This document shows positions 9,854 to 17,197 of a stretch of DNA of 64,000 bases, one piece after another. The position numbers were made by a program, and so were the translations under genes. Position 1 is the stretch's first letter. Each line of letters starts with the position of its first letter. This stretch comes from Pseudomonas oryzihabitans (lineage in GTDB: Bacteria; Pseudomonadota; Gammaproteobacteria; Pseudomonadales; Pseudomonadaceae): assembly GCF_001518815.1 (NCBI RefSeq), contig NZ_CP013987.1, positions 2,123,501-2,187,500 of the forward strand, in the 5' to 3' direction. Below the pieces are notes generated by a model, which saw only the letters and a list, made by a program, of their open reading frames with translations, was not told the DNA's origin and ran no database searches.

Positions 9854-10246
9854 TCATGGCACCAACTCTGCCGGCACGCTGATGCTGTCGCCTGTCATGG
9901 TTCCCACCAGAGCCCGGCAAGCTGCCATCAGCGCGGTATCGCCGAACCAGTAGCGGCTGCCGCCGAATGAGCCTGTATCGATGTGAGCTGACCACTGCCC
10001 ACCCATGCAGCCGGGCCCGCTCAGGCTGATGCGCTGAGCCTGGATCAACAGTCCGCCCTCCGACCATTCCGTGGACGGGCAATAGTCGTTCGTCCAGCAG
10101 CCCTCCCTGTGCGCCACCTCGTAGATGCAGCTGACCCGGCCAGAGCCGGTAACCTTCAGCTCTTCCGCCTGGGTAGCCTTTGCCACGGCCCAGTTCAGCG
10201 CCGCGCCATGCAGCTCGGCCGTTTTCACCTTGATGAATTCGCTCAT
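9854..10246 (-). CDS. NinX-like phage protein (DUF2591)
   Basis: 130 residues. VKTAELHGAALNWAVAKATQ and the later DTALMAACRALVGTM are the hallmark ends of the DUF2591/NinX family found in lambdoid and Pseudomonas phages; its function is unknown. It overlaps the preceding gene by four bases (ATGA), as the last member of a coupled run of three genes. Confidence 0.75.
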   Translation of the reverse strand: MSEFIKVKTAELHGAALNWAVAKATQAEELKVTGSGRVSCIYEVAHREGCWTNDYCPSTEWSEGGLLIQAQRISLSGPGCMGGQWSAHIDTGSFGGSRYWFGDTALMAACRALVGTMTGDSISVPAELVP

Positions 10247-10578
10247 GGCTGCTCCTTGGTCATCGCCTGACGCTGGGCCCGCTGCTCGTCGAGCTGGGTC
10301 ACTCGATCAATGGCGGCCCGCAGGTCCATCCCTCGGTGTTCGCAGGCATTGACGCCCGGCACGCCGGTCATGATGTAGCCGCGGTCGAGGCGGTCCTTGT
10401 CCTTTCGCAGCTGCGCACTCTCCGCCGTGAGCTGGTCGATCTCATCCAGCAGGGCCAGGACGGCGGCAGGGTTTGCCAGTTCGGTGAAGCGCTCCACCGT
10501 TGCCGGCCAGCAGTTTTCGCCCTCGGCTATCAGGCGCTCGGTGGCTTCGCGCAGTTGCTGCTGTACGAGGATGGTCAT
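10243..10578 (-). CDS. Small phage protein with coiled coil, unknown function
   Basis: 111 residues, mostly helical. LLDEIDQLTAESAQLRKDKDRLDRG looks like a short coiled coil in the middle, of the Ead/Ea22-like style found in early left operons. It overlaps its neighbours on both sides by four bases, which supports it being real and translationally coupled. No enzymatic motif is seen. Confidence 0.6.
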   Translation of the reverse strand: MTILVQQQLREATERLIAEGENCWPATVERFTELANPAAVLALLDEIDQLTAESAQLRKDKDRLDRGYIMTGVPGVNACEHRGMDLRAAIDRVTQLDEQRAQRQAMTKEQP

Positions 10579-11078
10579 GGCTGGGCTCCTGCAGGATCGA
10601 CCTTGCGGTAGCCGGCGTCGAAGATGGCTGCAGGTCCGCCGTCAGCGTAGAGGGCTTCAATCTCGGCCAGAGTCCGATCTATCGCCCGCTCCTCATCAGT
10701 ACGAATAGGCCGGAAGCAAGCGCCACGGTTGTCGCTAGTGCCTATGTGATCTTCGTACTGGAACACAGCGTGGTCATCGCCGCAGATTTTGGCGTGAGCA
10801 AGGACCTTTACCTCTACCCACTCGGTGTCCTCGCCATGGCTCAGCATCTCGCAAACGATGCCAACCGGCGGTAGGCCATCGCCTGGCCACGAATCTACAG
10901 GCGCAGCCAGATACAAATCGGGTCTTGGATCTTCGACCTCCACCCAGTTTTCTTCGTCAGGGTTCCATCCATACCAATCCCCATCGTCTTTCATGCGCCA
11001 GGGCTGCTCGTCATTGAGCGGGCTGAAATGCGTTGCACCTTCCGGTGCGCTGGTCCAATCGATATGTTCCGTAGACAT
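10575..11078 (-). CDS. Hypothetical acidic phage protein
   Basis: 167 residues from the ATG at 11078 (MSTEHIDWTSAPEGATHF); an upstream in-frame start at 11090 adds only four residues. The protein is very acidic and tryptophan-rich (GDWYGWNPDEENWVEVED), a composition shared by many accessory or DNA-mimic-like phage proteins, but no family is recognised with certainty. It heads a three-gene coupled unit reading toward int. Confidence 0.6.
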   Translation of the reverse strand: MSTEHIDWTSAPEGATHFSPLNDEQPWRMKDDGDWYGWNPDEENWVEVEDPRPDLYLAAPVDSWPGDGLPPVGIVCEMLSHGEDTEWVEVKVLAHAKICGDDHAVFQYEDHIGTSDNRGACFRPIRTDEERAIDRTLAEIEALYADGGPAAIFDAGYRKVDPAGAQP

Positions 11079-11134
11079 GAAAGTCCTCATCCCGCGCTGG
11101 GCGCAGGTTCAATGGGGTAGGGGTTAGGAGGGGC

Positions 11135-11410
11135 TCAGGCGGGCTTGCGTCTCGCGGCCCAGGACCGGGCGCGGCTGACTGTTTCGTAGTGGGTCCCCAG
11201 CGCCTTCGCTGCGGCGGCACAAGTCGCGCCCGGATTGGCCTGCAAGTACGCCAGGATTGCGTCGCGCATCGGTGCCTGCCGCGGTGGGCGCATCCCGATC
11301 TCCAGCCGAAGCATCTTCGGGTAGCTCAACGCACAGCCCAGTGCGCCTGCTATCTCCTGGTCACTGCGGCCGGCCAGCAGCATTTCGATGATCTGCGGTT
11401 TCAGGCTCAT
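11135..11410 (-). CDS. Small helix-turn-helix protein
   Basis: 91 residues from ATG 11410 (MSLKPQIIEMLLAGRSDQ). Two HTH-like segments are visible: SDQEIAGALGCALSYPKMLRLE in the first half and CAAAAKALGTHYETVSRARS in the second. It is probably a DNA-binding regulator of the left operon. The preceding gene ends only 8 bases upstream. No specific family was recognised. Confidence 0.6.
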   Translation of the reverse strand: MSLKPQIIEMLLAGRSDQEIAGALGCALSYPKMLRLEIGMRPPRQAPMRDAILAYLQANPGATCAAAAKALGTHYETVSRARSWAARRKPA

Positions 11411-11418
11411 GGAGCACC

Positions 11419-11559
11419 TCAGCTGGCGTGCTTGGCGATGTTCATCTGCTGGCGGAGCTTCGAGCACTTCCGGTGATTGGCGGCGCCCTGGCCCTTGGTC
11501 CTGGGCTTGCCGCAGATGTCACAGATGCTCGATAGCCTCCGCATGTCGAAGGTCTTCAT
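11419..11559 (-). CDS. Small zinc-finger-like phage protein
   Basis: 46 residues from the ATG at 11559 (MKTFDMRRLSSICDICG). It carries a CDICGKPR...HRKC pattern, a C-x2-C...H-x3-C potential metal site, and ends basic. A longer frame from 11616 would run over the small gene upstream, so the shorter start is preferred. Function unknown. Confidence 0.5.
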   Translation of the reverse strand: MKTFDMRRLSSICDICGKPRTKGQGAANHRKCSKLRQQMNIAKHAS

Positions 11560-11573
11560 GAAAACGCGCGTGG

Positions 11574-11669
11574 CTAGGCGTCCTCGCGGGGTGGTGGGGG
11601 AGTGCAGCGGAGGCACGCGCAGGTGCCGACGCGCTGGCCGCTGGTACGGCAGTAGATCGGGGCGTTCAT
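11574..11669 (-). CDS. Very small cysteine-containing phage protein
   Basis: 31 residues: ATG at 11669 (MNAPIYCRTSG), stop at 11574. It contains a C-x-C-x2-C motif (TCACLRC) and a run of prolines before the end. It sits 14 bases upstream of the next leftward gene in the same operon. No convincing ribosome-binding site is seen, so support comes from position and the cysteine pattern only. Confidence 0.4.
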   Translation of the reverse strand: MNAPIYCRTSGQRVGTCACLRCTPPPPREDA

Positions 11670-11800
11670 AGGCTGTTGCTCAGGGTAGGCACGCCAGCAT
11701 AGGCATTCGGGAAGTTAGAGGGTTGAAAATGGGCCTCAACCTTTTGCTCGCTTCGCCGATATCTACTTGCACATTTGTAGGCAGTTGCAGGAAGCAGGTG

Positions 11801-12811
11801 ATGAGCAATCTAATTATTGAAAGCGGTGACAATGCAAACAAAGTTGTAGTTGATAATTCTGGGCAGACGTCTCTGTCTATGCAGCAATTTCAACATGTGT
11901 ACGCAATGTTTACTGGAAAAAGTGAGGAAATAGTAAGGACTTCAAATAAGCCTATAAGACTTGAGTTGGACGACCTCTATCAGCTCGACACCATGTTCCG
12001 CCAATTGTTAGAGCAGTATAAAGTAGCTGGTCTTTCTGCTGTTTATAATATTTATCATGAAGGTGGTGAGAAAGGGGTATATAGCTCTTACGAACAGTTT
12101 GCGCGTAGCGTAGGGGCGAACAGTTCGGCGACTGAAAGTATCTATTTTAAATATCACGTTGCTATAGTGCTTCCGCAAACCCAGCAGCCTCAGAATTATA
12201 TAATTTCTATACGCTGTTCAAATAGCTTGGTCCTTCGGCGCAAAATGAGGAACGAGCTTCCTGCTGGAGTTCCGGCACAGTTGCTAAACCTGTTTTCAAC
12301 GAAGACTGTTGAAATTAAAGTGGAATATATTGATTTTGCCGTCGCACGATCAGTAATGTCTGCGTTGGATGCTTGGTTGACCGGTTTGGCTGTAGGAGAG
12401 AAAAGCGCAGCTCTCAAAGCTCTTCGCGAGAGATCGTCTCTCATTCCTGTGCTATTTCGCTACTTAGGTCTAGCCTTCATGGCTTGGGGTTTATTTGGTG
12501 TGATACCGAAAGTGCTGGACGATAATGGCAATCTCGAAATATTAGCTAAGTTCTCTATATCTGCGGCGTTGCTGGTTTTTGTCGGCTGGAAGATTCTTAG
12601 CTCTCTTGGCGGGATGGTCGAAAATTTTGTCGATAGCACTACGGAAATATCGCATACCAATATTACACGTGGCGATAAAAACGACTTGGCGGCGGCATCA
12701 AAAGAAAATGAGGGCTACATAAAAAAAGCTATCATTGGAGGCGCTGTTTCTGGGGTTGCCAGTTTTTGCTCTAAATATTTGGTCGCGCTAACCGTGTTTG
12801 TAGGGGGTTGA
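11801..12811 (+). CDS. AT-rich cargo membrane protein, unknown function
   Basis: 336 residues from ATG 11801 (MSNLIIESGDNANKV); the frame is open from 11723, but this start has a GAAGCAGGTG sequence just upstream. Residues 1-~225 look soluble. Two hydrophobic helices follow (PVLFRYLGLAFMAWGLFGVI; ISAALLVFVGWKIL), then a polar loop and a C-terminal hydrophobic segment (SKYLVALTVFVGG). The gene is much richer in A+T than its neighbours and points against the leftward operon, so it has its own promoter and is probably a recent acquisition. A role in exclusion or abortive infection is possible but not shown. Confidence 0.75.
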   Translation: MSNLIIESGDNANKVVVDNSGQTSLSMQQFQHVYAMFTGKSEEIVRTSNKPIRLELDDLYQLDTMFRQLLEQYKVAGLSAVYNIYHEGGEKGVYSSYEQFARSVGANSSATESIYFKYHVAIVLPQTQQPQNYIISIRCSNSLVLRRKMRNELPAGVPAQLLNLFSTKTVEIKVEYIDFAVARSVMSALDAWLTGLAVGEKSAALKALRERSSLIPVLFRYLGLAFMAWGLFGVIPKVLDDNGNLEILAKFSISAALLVFVGWKILSSLGGMVENFVDSTTEISHTNITRGDKNDLAAASKENEGYIKKAIIGGAVSGVASFCSKYLVALTVFVGG

Positions 12812-12891
12812 AACTAATGGCTGCCATTGGACCGGTTGGCTAACTCGGTCCGTTTCTTAGGGCTAGAGTTATTGTGCGAGTATGGGGGTGA

Positions 12892-13086
12892 TTAAGAGAC
12901 CTCCGCGCGCAGCGAGTTAGTCGCGGTAAACCAAGCTGGCGCTTTCTGGTCAGCCTTACGATAGTAGTGGACCCAGGCGCCGTTGGCGCGGCGCTCGGCG
13001 CGATAGGGCCAGCACTCGAAGCCCAGCATGCGGGCACGCGAAATCACTGCCGCCGGGCTACGCCCGATGATAGGTAGGGTGATCAT
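12892..13086 (-). CDS. Small phage protein, unknown function
   Basis: 64 residues (MITLPIIGRSPAAVISRARM). Codon use fits the GC-rich phage genes, and the SPAAVISRARMLGFECWPYR segment could be a small DNA-binding helix pair. Nothing identifies its function. Confidence 0.45.
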   Translation of the reverse strand: MITLPIIGRSPAAVISRARMLGFECWPYRAERRANGAWVHYYRKADQKAPAWFTATNSLRAEVS

Positions 13087-13459
13087 GATGATGGTCCCGG
13101 GATGGCGCCGAGCGGCGCGGGGAATGGATGCCGGCTTCAGGGTTGAACCGTGGCCGGCGGTGATGCAGTGCCAGTGCCTGTTGTGTGCTAACTGGCGCGA
13201 CTCCGTCTTCCTGCATCGGAAAGGGGTGGCCGGTGCTTATCTCCAGCTCGCAGGCGATTCATGCTCGCCCCAGCAGGTCACGCTACCCAAGGGCCACGTA
13301 TTCACCCCTTTCCGATGCAGTCCCCGTGACGTGGGGAATACGGCCTGGCCCTCGGCGGAGGTAGAAGCTGGTGACCAATGCCAGGCTGCCGGTGATGTGC
13401 GCTCCGCCGGCTGGCGCTCCTGGGTATCCGCCGGGGCGGCCCGCCAGGTCGGGGCTAGA
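13087..13459. other. Gene-poor stretch with a perfect 18 bp inverted repeat
   Basis: No convincing gene on either strand. The arms CTGCATCGGAAAGGGGTG (13211-13228) and its exact reverse complement (13303-13320) are 74 bases apart. A second small dyad, CCCCGTGACGTGGGG, lies at 13321-13335. It lies within the leftward operon between two small genes. A rightward open frame crosses it but is antisense to neighbouring genes and is not accepted. Confidence 0.5.
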
Positions 13460-13639
13460 TCACCAGAAGCCGAACCAGACGCCCACGCCGTGGACGATGG
13501 CGACCGGGAAGAAGATGGCGCCCCCGATCAGGAAGCCCCATTGCTCCTCGGTGAAGCAGCGGTAGAGGTGGGTCACCCAGGCGCCGAAGCTGCTGAGCAT
13601 CAGCGCGATGGTGATGATGGTTGCGGTAAGGTCTTTCAT
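13460..13639 (-). CDS. Small membrane protein
   Basis: 59 residues from ATG 13639 (MKDLTATIITIALML). Two hydrophobic helices (TIITIALMLSSFGAWVTHLY and GFLIGGAIFFPVAIVHGVGVWF) make it a two-pass membrane protein. It is part of the leftward operon. The function is unknown; small membrane proteins in early-left operons often affect superinfection or host membrane state. Confidence 0.6.
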   Translation of the reverse strand: MKDLTATIITIALMLSSFGAWVTHLYRCFTEEQWGFLIGGAIFFPVAIVHGVGVWFGFW

Positions 13640-13653
13640 GACTCTCTCCAAGA

Positions 13654-13914
13654 TCATTTGCCGCTGGGGGCGGACATCAATTCAATGAAACGTGACATGT
13701 CACGCTGAGCAATCTTGTCAGCGGCATGAATCAGCATAGTGATGACCTCGGCGCGCTGCTCGAAACCGCCGGCGGCGCACAGCCGGTCCAGCGCCTGAGC
13801 GGTGCCCTGATACATCTCGAACGGCATCACCTGGTGACCCAGGGCGGCCAGGCGCTCGGCCTCGCGCTTTCGCTGGTCAGCCTTCCGCTCGGCGGCAGTC
13901 TTCGGTGTGGTCAT
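13654..13914 (-). CDS. Small phage protein, possible DNA-binding
   Basis: 86 residues. The start MTTPKTAAERKADQRKREAE is strongly basic and helical, and the second half (RAEVITMLIHAADKIAQRD) is amphipathic. The pattern resembles small ribbon-helix-helix or replication-repressor-like proteins seen in Pseudomonas phages; this is a weak resemblance. It overlaps the upstream LuxR-type gene by four bases. Confidence 0.6.
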   Translation of the reverse strand: MTTPKTAAERKADQRKREAERLAALGHQVMPFEMYQGTAQALDRLCAAGGFEQRAEVITMLIHAADKIAQRDMSRFIELMSAPSGK

Positions 13915-14285
13915 GCGTAGATCTCCGGGGCTTCAGCGCGGCGCATCATCCGGACCTGGGCGGTGCGGCGCTCCGGCGCGCGGCGGTCGCGGCGCATCGG
14001 GTCTTCATCGAGGGCGGCATGGGCAACCACCAGGGCGGCCAGCATCAGGCAGAGCGGGCTGATGATCTGGCGCTTCATGGCCTCTGCCACCAGCTGCGGG
14101 GCGCGCTGCACGCCCAGCTTAAACATGGCGCTGCTGACCCGCTTGGTGACGGTCATGGGAGCGATCGCCATGTCACGGGCGATCTGCTTGTGGGTCAGGC
14201 CGCTGGCCAGGCCCATCACGCATTCCAGTTCTCGGGGAGCCAAGCCCATGCCCAGGCGTCCTTGCCATTGCCCGAATTCGATCAC
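13911..14285 (-). CDS. LuxR-type HTH regulator, phage-encoded
   Basis: 124 residues. The segment LAPRELECVMGLASGLTHKQIARDMAIAPMTVTKRVSSAMFKLGV is a clear LuxR/FixJ-type HTH with the T-x-K-Q-I-A...T-V motif, but without an N-terminal receiver or ligand domain. A hydrophobic segment follows (ISPLCLMLAALVVAHAAL), then a basic tail, so it may be membrane-tethered. It ends overlapping the next gene by four bases. Probably regulates phage or host genes; the target is unknown. Confidence 0.7.
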   Translation of the reverse strand: MIEFGQWQGRLGMGLAPRELECVMGLASGLTHKQIARDMAIAPMTVTKRVSSAMFKLGVQRAPQLVAEAMKRQIISPLCLMLAALVVAHAALDEDPMRRDRRAPERRTAQVRMMRRAEAPEIYA

Positions 14286-14296
14286 GGTGTGGATCC

Positions 14297-14518
14297 TTAC
14301 GCCGCGGCGGCGTGGTACTGGTGTTGGTTGAGGAGTTCTTCGAAGCCCGCCAGCGTGCGCTGGAAGTAGAGCTTCAGGCCGGGAGTGGAGGCCTGCTGCA
14401 TCTCGCGCCGGTACATGGCCGCGAGGTCTTCAACGTGCGGCAGGATGTTCAGGTGCAGGGTGGCCGGCGTGGCCGCTTCGATCTGGGCGCGCAGCCAGGC
14501 GACGTAGTGCTGGTTCAT
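14297..14518 (-). CDS. Small hypothetical phage protein
   Basis: 73 residues (MNQHYVAWLRAQIEAATPAT), predicted helical and without recognised motifs. Its ATG overlaps the stop of the upstream LexA-type gene (TCATGA), so it was translationally coupled to that gene; the frameshift there may lower its expression. Confidence 0.55.
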   Translation of the reverse strand: MNQHYVAWLRAQIEAATPATLHLNILPHVEDLAAMYRREMQQASTPGLKLYFQRTLAGFEELLNQHQYHAAAA

Positions 14519-14747
14519 GACGAGCTCCTCAGCAGCCTGATCCCTCGGGCCGTGTTGGGGGTGAGCGTGAGAAATCCCTTTTCTTCCAGCGCTGCCAGGT
14601 GCTCCTGGGCGCCGTTGGGCGATGCCATGCCCATCAGCTCGGCCAGCTCGGCGCGGGTGGGCGGGTGGGCGGGTAGTTGTGGGCCGACAGGAAGGCTTCC
14701 ACTTCCTGCAGGGTCTGCAGCTGGCGCGGGGTGAGATCGTTGGCCAT
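14515..14747 (-). pseudogene. LexA-type winged-HTH gene broken by an 8 bp tandem duplication
   Basis: From the ATG at 14747 the product reads MANDLTPRQLQTLQEVEAFL and then AHNYPPTR, the start of a LexA-like DNA-binding domain. The frame is then lost. The plus-strand sequence CGGGTGGG occurs twice in tandem (14654-14661, 14662-14669). Removing one copy restores AELAELMGMASPNGAQEHL and a 74-residue protein whose TGA overlaps the next start. 233 bases minus 8 is exactly 75 codons. This is either a real loss-of-function or phase-variation event, or a sequence error. Confidence 0.8.
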
Positions 14748-14808
14748 GTCGGCCTCCTGTTCGGTTGGCATCCCGTCTGGCCCTCGTGGGAAGGCCAGTC
14801 AGTGATGC

Positions 14809-15018
14809 TTAGGCTTCGGCGGGTGCCGCGGCTTCACGCTCAAGGCGCTTGGCGTGAGCTTCAGTCAGCTTCGCCAGGACCTTCTGCTGCAGTGCTGCAG
14901 TAGGGATCGCCTGGAAAGTCTCGATTGCTACGCCGGCGATTGACCCCTCGATGTCAGCCGTCATGGATTCCATCCAGATCTTCACCTTCGCGTAGTTCGT
15001 GCGCTTCGTTCGTGCCAT
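14809..15018 (-). CDS. Small hypothetical phage protein, first gene of leftward operon
   Basis: 69 residues from ATG 15018 (MARTKRTNYAKVKIWMESM). Basic N-terminus, alanine- and glutamate-rich helical C-terminus (AKRLEREAAAPAEA). The first open frame downstream of the operator-covered leftward promoter at 15294-15330, with about 275 bases of leader between them. Confidence 0.55.
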   Translation of the reverse strand: MARTKRTNYAKVKIWMESMTADIEGSIAGVAIETFQAIPTAALQQKVLAKLTEAHAKRLEREAAAPAEA

Positions 15019-15293
15019 TGCGGTGTCCTCGGTTGTCTTCCCGGCTGGCCCTATCTCCAAGGCCAGCGAGGAAAACTGCTATGCCGGTGTTACGCGCCAC
15101 CGCCGGCTGGGCGACTACTTGTTCGGGGGATCTGAGATCCCAACAGCCGCCCGCGCTGGTGTGCCGGCGGCTCTCCATTTCGGTGCTTTACGCTGCACAC
15201 CTTGGGGGAGGCGTCCCATCTCAGGAGGTCGGCTTCAAGCCCTGGGTCTCCTGATCGCTACCCGGGGCGGCTTGCGCTGCCGTGGATAAAATA

Positions 15294-15330
15294 TGCACTG
15301 GTGCAATTATGTAGTCAATGCACCAGTGCA
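15294..15330 (-). promoter_or_regulatory. Leftward early promoter covered by two repressor operators (OL-like)
   Basis: TGCACTGGTGCA (15294-15305) and its reverse-complement form TGCACCAGTGCA (15319-15330) share the palindrome TGCACYRGTGCA seen at the repressor gene (18442-18453). On the minus strand a -35 TTGACT (15313-15318 on the plus strand) sits between them, and an AT-rich -10 region overlaps the left copy. Repressor bound here would shut off the leftward operon. The stretch 15019-15293 upstream has no gene and a GGGATCTGAGATCCC hairpin at about 15127. Confidence 0.75.
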
Positions 15331-15369
15331 TTATTTTTCTGAGAATATTCCCTTGAGGCATCGTTCCGC

Positions 15370-15399
15370 TTGGTCTACTGTCTATCCATACAGTATACT
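15370..15399 (+). promoter_or_regulatory. Promoter with LexA box in front of DUF1654 gene
   Basis: CTGTCTATCCATACAG at 15378-15393 is a perfect CTGT-N8-ACAG LexA box. It lies between a -35-like TTGGTC (15370-15375) and a -10 TATACT (15394-15399), so LexA binding would block the promoter. A strong ribosome-binding site (GAAGGAGG) follows before the ATG at 15418. Confidence 0.8.
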
Positions 15400-15417
15400 T
15401 GTGAAGGAGGTCACAGC

Positions 15418-15702
15418 ATGTCCAAGCCCGCCAAACCGACAATGTCCGCCCAGGAACGCCTGTCCATCCGCATCTCGAACATGATTACGTCACCCAAGGC
15501 TCAGCTTGAGCGACGGGTAAGGGTGCATCAGCTCGATACCGATCCGGACGATGTATGGGAACTGGTGCTGGAGTGCCTGGCGGAATCGGCCGAGCTGGAC
15601 GTGACCTTTGAAGACGACGGCGACGTGACGATCCGGTGGGAGTCGGATGCCCGAGAGGTGACGGACGAAGGAGAGGTGAGCGTGGAGCAGGTCAACTGCT
15701 GA
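15418..15702 (+). CDS. DUF1654 protein, predicted SOS-controlled
   Basis: 94 residues. The core QERLSIRISNMITSPKAQLERRVRVHQLDTDPDDVWELVLE matches the DUF1654 family, common in Pseudomonas chromosomes and phages, with an acidic C-terminus (DVTFEDDGDVTIRW). It has its own promoter overlapped by a LexA box and a GAAGGAGG ribosome-binding site. The biochemical function is unknown; SOS control suggests a role in DNA damage or induction. Confidence 0.85.
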   Translation: MSKPAKPTMSAQERLSIRISNMITSPKAQLERRVRVHQLDTDPDDVWELVLECLAESAELDVTFEDDGDVTIRWESDAREVTDEGEVSVEQVNC

Positions 15703-15820
15703 CCCGCTGAATGGAAAGGCCTCGGGCGCCCTGAGCAGTATCAAGGCGCCCGCATCAGATCATGAGACGACCTATGTCTTTCAACTTCGCCGACTTGTCT
15801 ATGAACAAAAACGCAGTTTC

Positions 15821-17197
15821 TCAAATTGTCATTTGCGGCTTCGTTCTTTTTTTAGAGACCTTGCTTTTGGCTATTCTTGACTGGGCATCACTACGTGCTA
15901 CGTAAAGGTAAGATTTCCCTTCTTTTGTTTTTGCCATGAATTTGAGAGAGGCGAGTTTTTCTAAGTCCGCCCGCGCTGTACCTTCGGATACATCAAACTC
16001 ATTTTTTACTTCTTTTGCAGTGAACACTCGTCCCGGATTACGCAGGACCTTTTTAAGTAAGTGAATTTGCCGGAAGCTTAAATCTTTGCTGTAACCCGCC
16101 TGATCTATGAAAGCCATTATTTCATAGAATTCTTTCTTTTTGGTCTCGATATGAGTCAAGAAGTCATTGATGGCGCGTTCTATAATCCGCAGTTGATAGC
16201 AAATAAAATATGTGAGGTCAAAGTCGTCGTTTTCAGTGAAAAGATACGACTCGCCGTATTGGGTAGGTGCCTGCTTTAGCAGGTTGCTAATTGAGATATA
16301 TTCAAATGCCCAGTATCCACTTTTAAGCATATACCAATAGAATAGGCATCTGGCCGTTCTACCGTTTCCATCATTGAACGGGTGTTCGTAGCCTATCATA
16401 AAATGCAAGATAATCGCTTTCACAGCAGGATGTATGAACGTCCGCCCATCCTCTCCGTCATGATTCGTATTAGCAAAATCACAAAGCATTTCAAGTCTGA
16501 ACAGCAAGAGCTTTTGGTCAGGAGGCTGATGAGCAATTTCCTCGTCCCTCCCTTTGACATAGATGTCATTACTCTTCCGGATTTCTCCAGGACACGAGTG
16601 TTCTTCTTCTACTCCACGCGTAGCGTCAGTGTGAAAACGCCTGATGAGTTCGATAGTGAGTGGTTGGTCTTTATTGTATTTTGCTTGCTTCATTAATATG
16701 AAGTTATTGACGATCATTCTTTCATCGTCATTGACGGGTGGGCGCTCTTTTTCAAGCATCTCTTTTGCAACTTTTCTAGTAGTTGCTGCCCCCTCCAGTT
16801 GTGCACTTGAGATGGCCTCTTCCATCATCAAAGATTCAACTAAATATATATCGCTCGCTCTGGTGCGTGCGGTATCCAAATTCGCGCCTATTTCTGCGTT
16901 TAGCCTATCTATTTTGTGTAGGATGTTTTGAGATGAGTCAGGAAGACAAAATTGAAAGGGGTGTCCGGTTTCGGCATTCAGCTCTATAGGCTTTAAAAGA
17001 GACTGCCTTGATAGCTTGATTACAGCCCATGCGAGCTCGGCGTCGTCGCCATTTTGAACGCGATGACGGATATCGTGCCAATGGAGATAGCGTCCCTTTT
17101 CGTCTACAGCTTTGTACTTACCAAAATATCTTGGGAGATCGCCAGACTTCTCTTTCAAGATATCCCCGACTTTCCTAGGCCGCTTGATGTGTGACAT
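15821..17197 (-). CDS. Fic family protein (AMP-transferase) with C-terminal winged helix
   Basis: 458 residues. The Fic active site is HPFNDGNGRTAR, with the catalytic histidine and the anion-binding loop intact. An upstream SSAQLEGA segment fits the inhibitory (S/T)-x3-E-G helix, so this is an auto-inhibited class II-type Fic. The N-terminus carries a Fic-associated domain and the last ~90 residues a winged HTH (LSFRQIHLLKKVL, ARADLEKLASL). Fic enzymes transfer AMP to proteins. The gene is strikingly AT-rich and stands alone between DUF1654 and the repressor, so it looks like lysogeny cargo. No antitoxin gene is seen beside it. Confidence 0.9.
   Translation of the reverse strand: MSHIKRPRKVGDILKEKSGDLPRYFGKYKAVDEKGRYLHWHDIRHRVQNGDDAELAWAVIKLSRQSLLKPIELNAETGHPFQFCLPDSSQNILHKIDRLNAEIGANLDTARTRASDIYLVESLMMEEAISSAQLEGAATTRKVAKEMLEKERPPVNDDERMIVNNFILMKQAKYNKDQPLTIELIRRFHTDATRGVEEEHSCPGEIRKSNDIYVKGRDEEIAHQPPDQKLLLFRLEMLCDFANTNHDGEDGRTFIHPAVKAIILHFMIGYEHPFNDGNGRTARCLFYWYMLKSGYWAFEYISISNLLKQAPTQYGESYLFTENDDFDLTYFICYQLRIIERAINDFLTHIETKKKEFYEIMAFIDQAGYSKDLSFRQIHLLKKVLRNPGRVFTAKEVKNEFDVSEGTARADLEKLASLKFMAKTKEGKSYLYVARSDAQSRIAKSKVSKKRTKPQMTI

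Noticed and set aside
13028..13708. 226-codon rightward frame over the early-left operon
   Set aside because: Overlaps two small leftward genes and the inverted repeat; low-complexity acidic C-terminus typical of an antisense frame.
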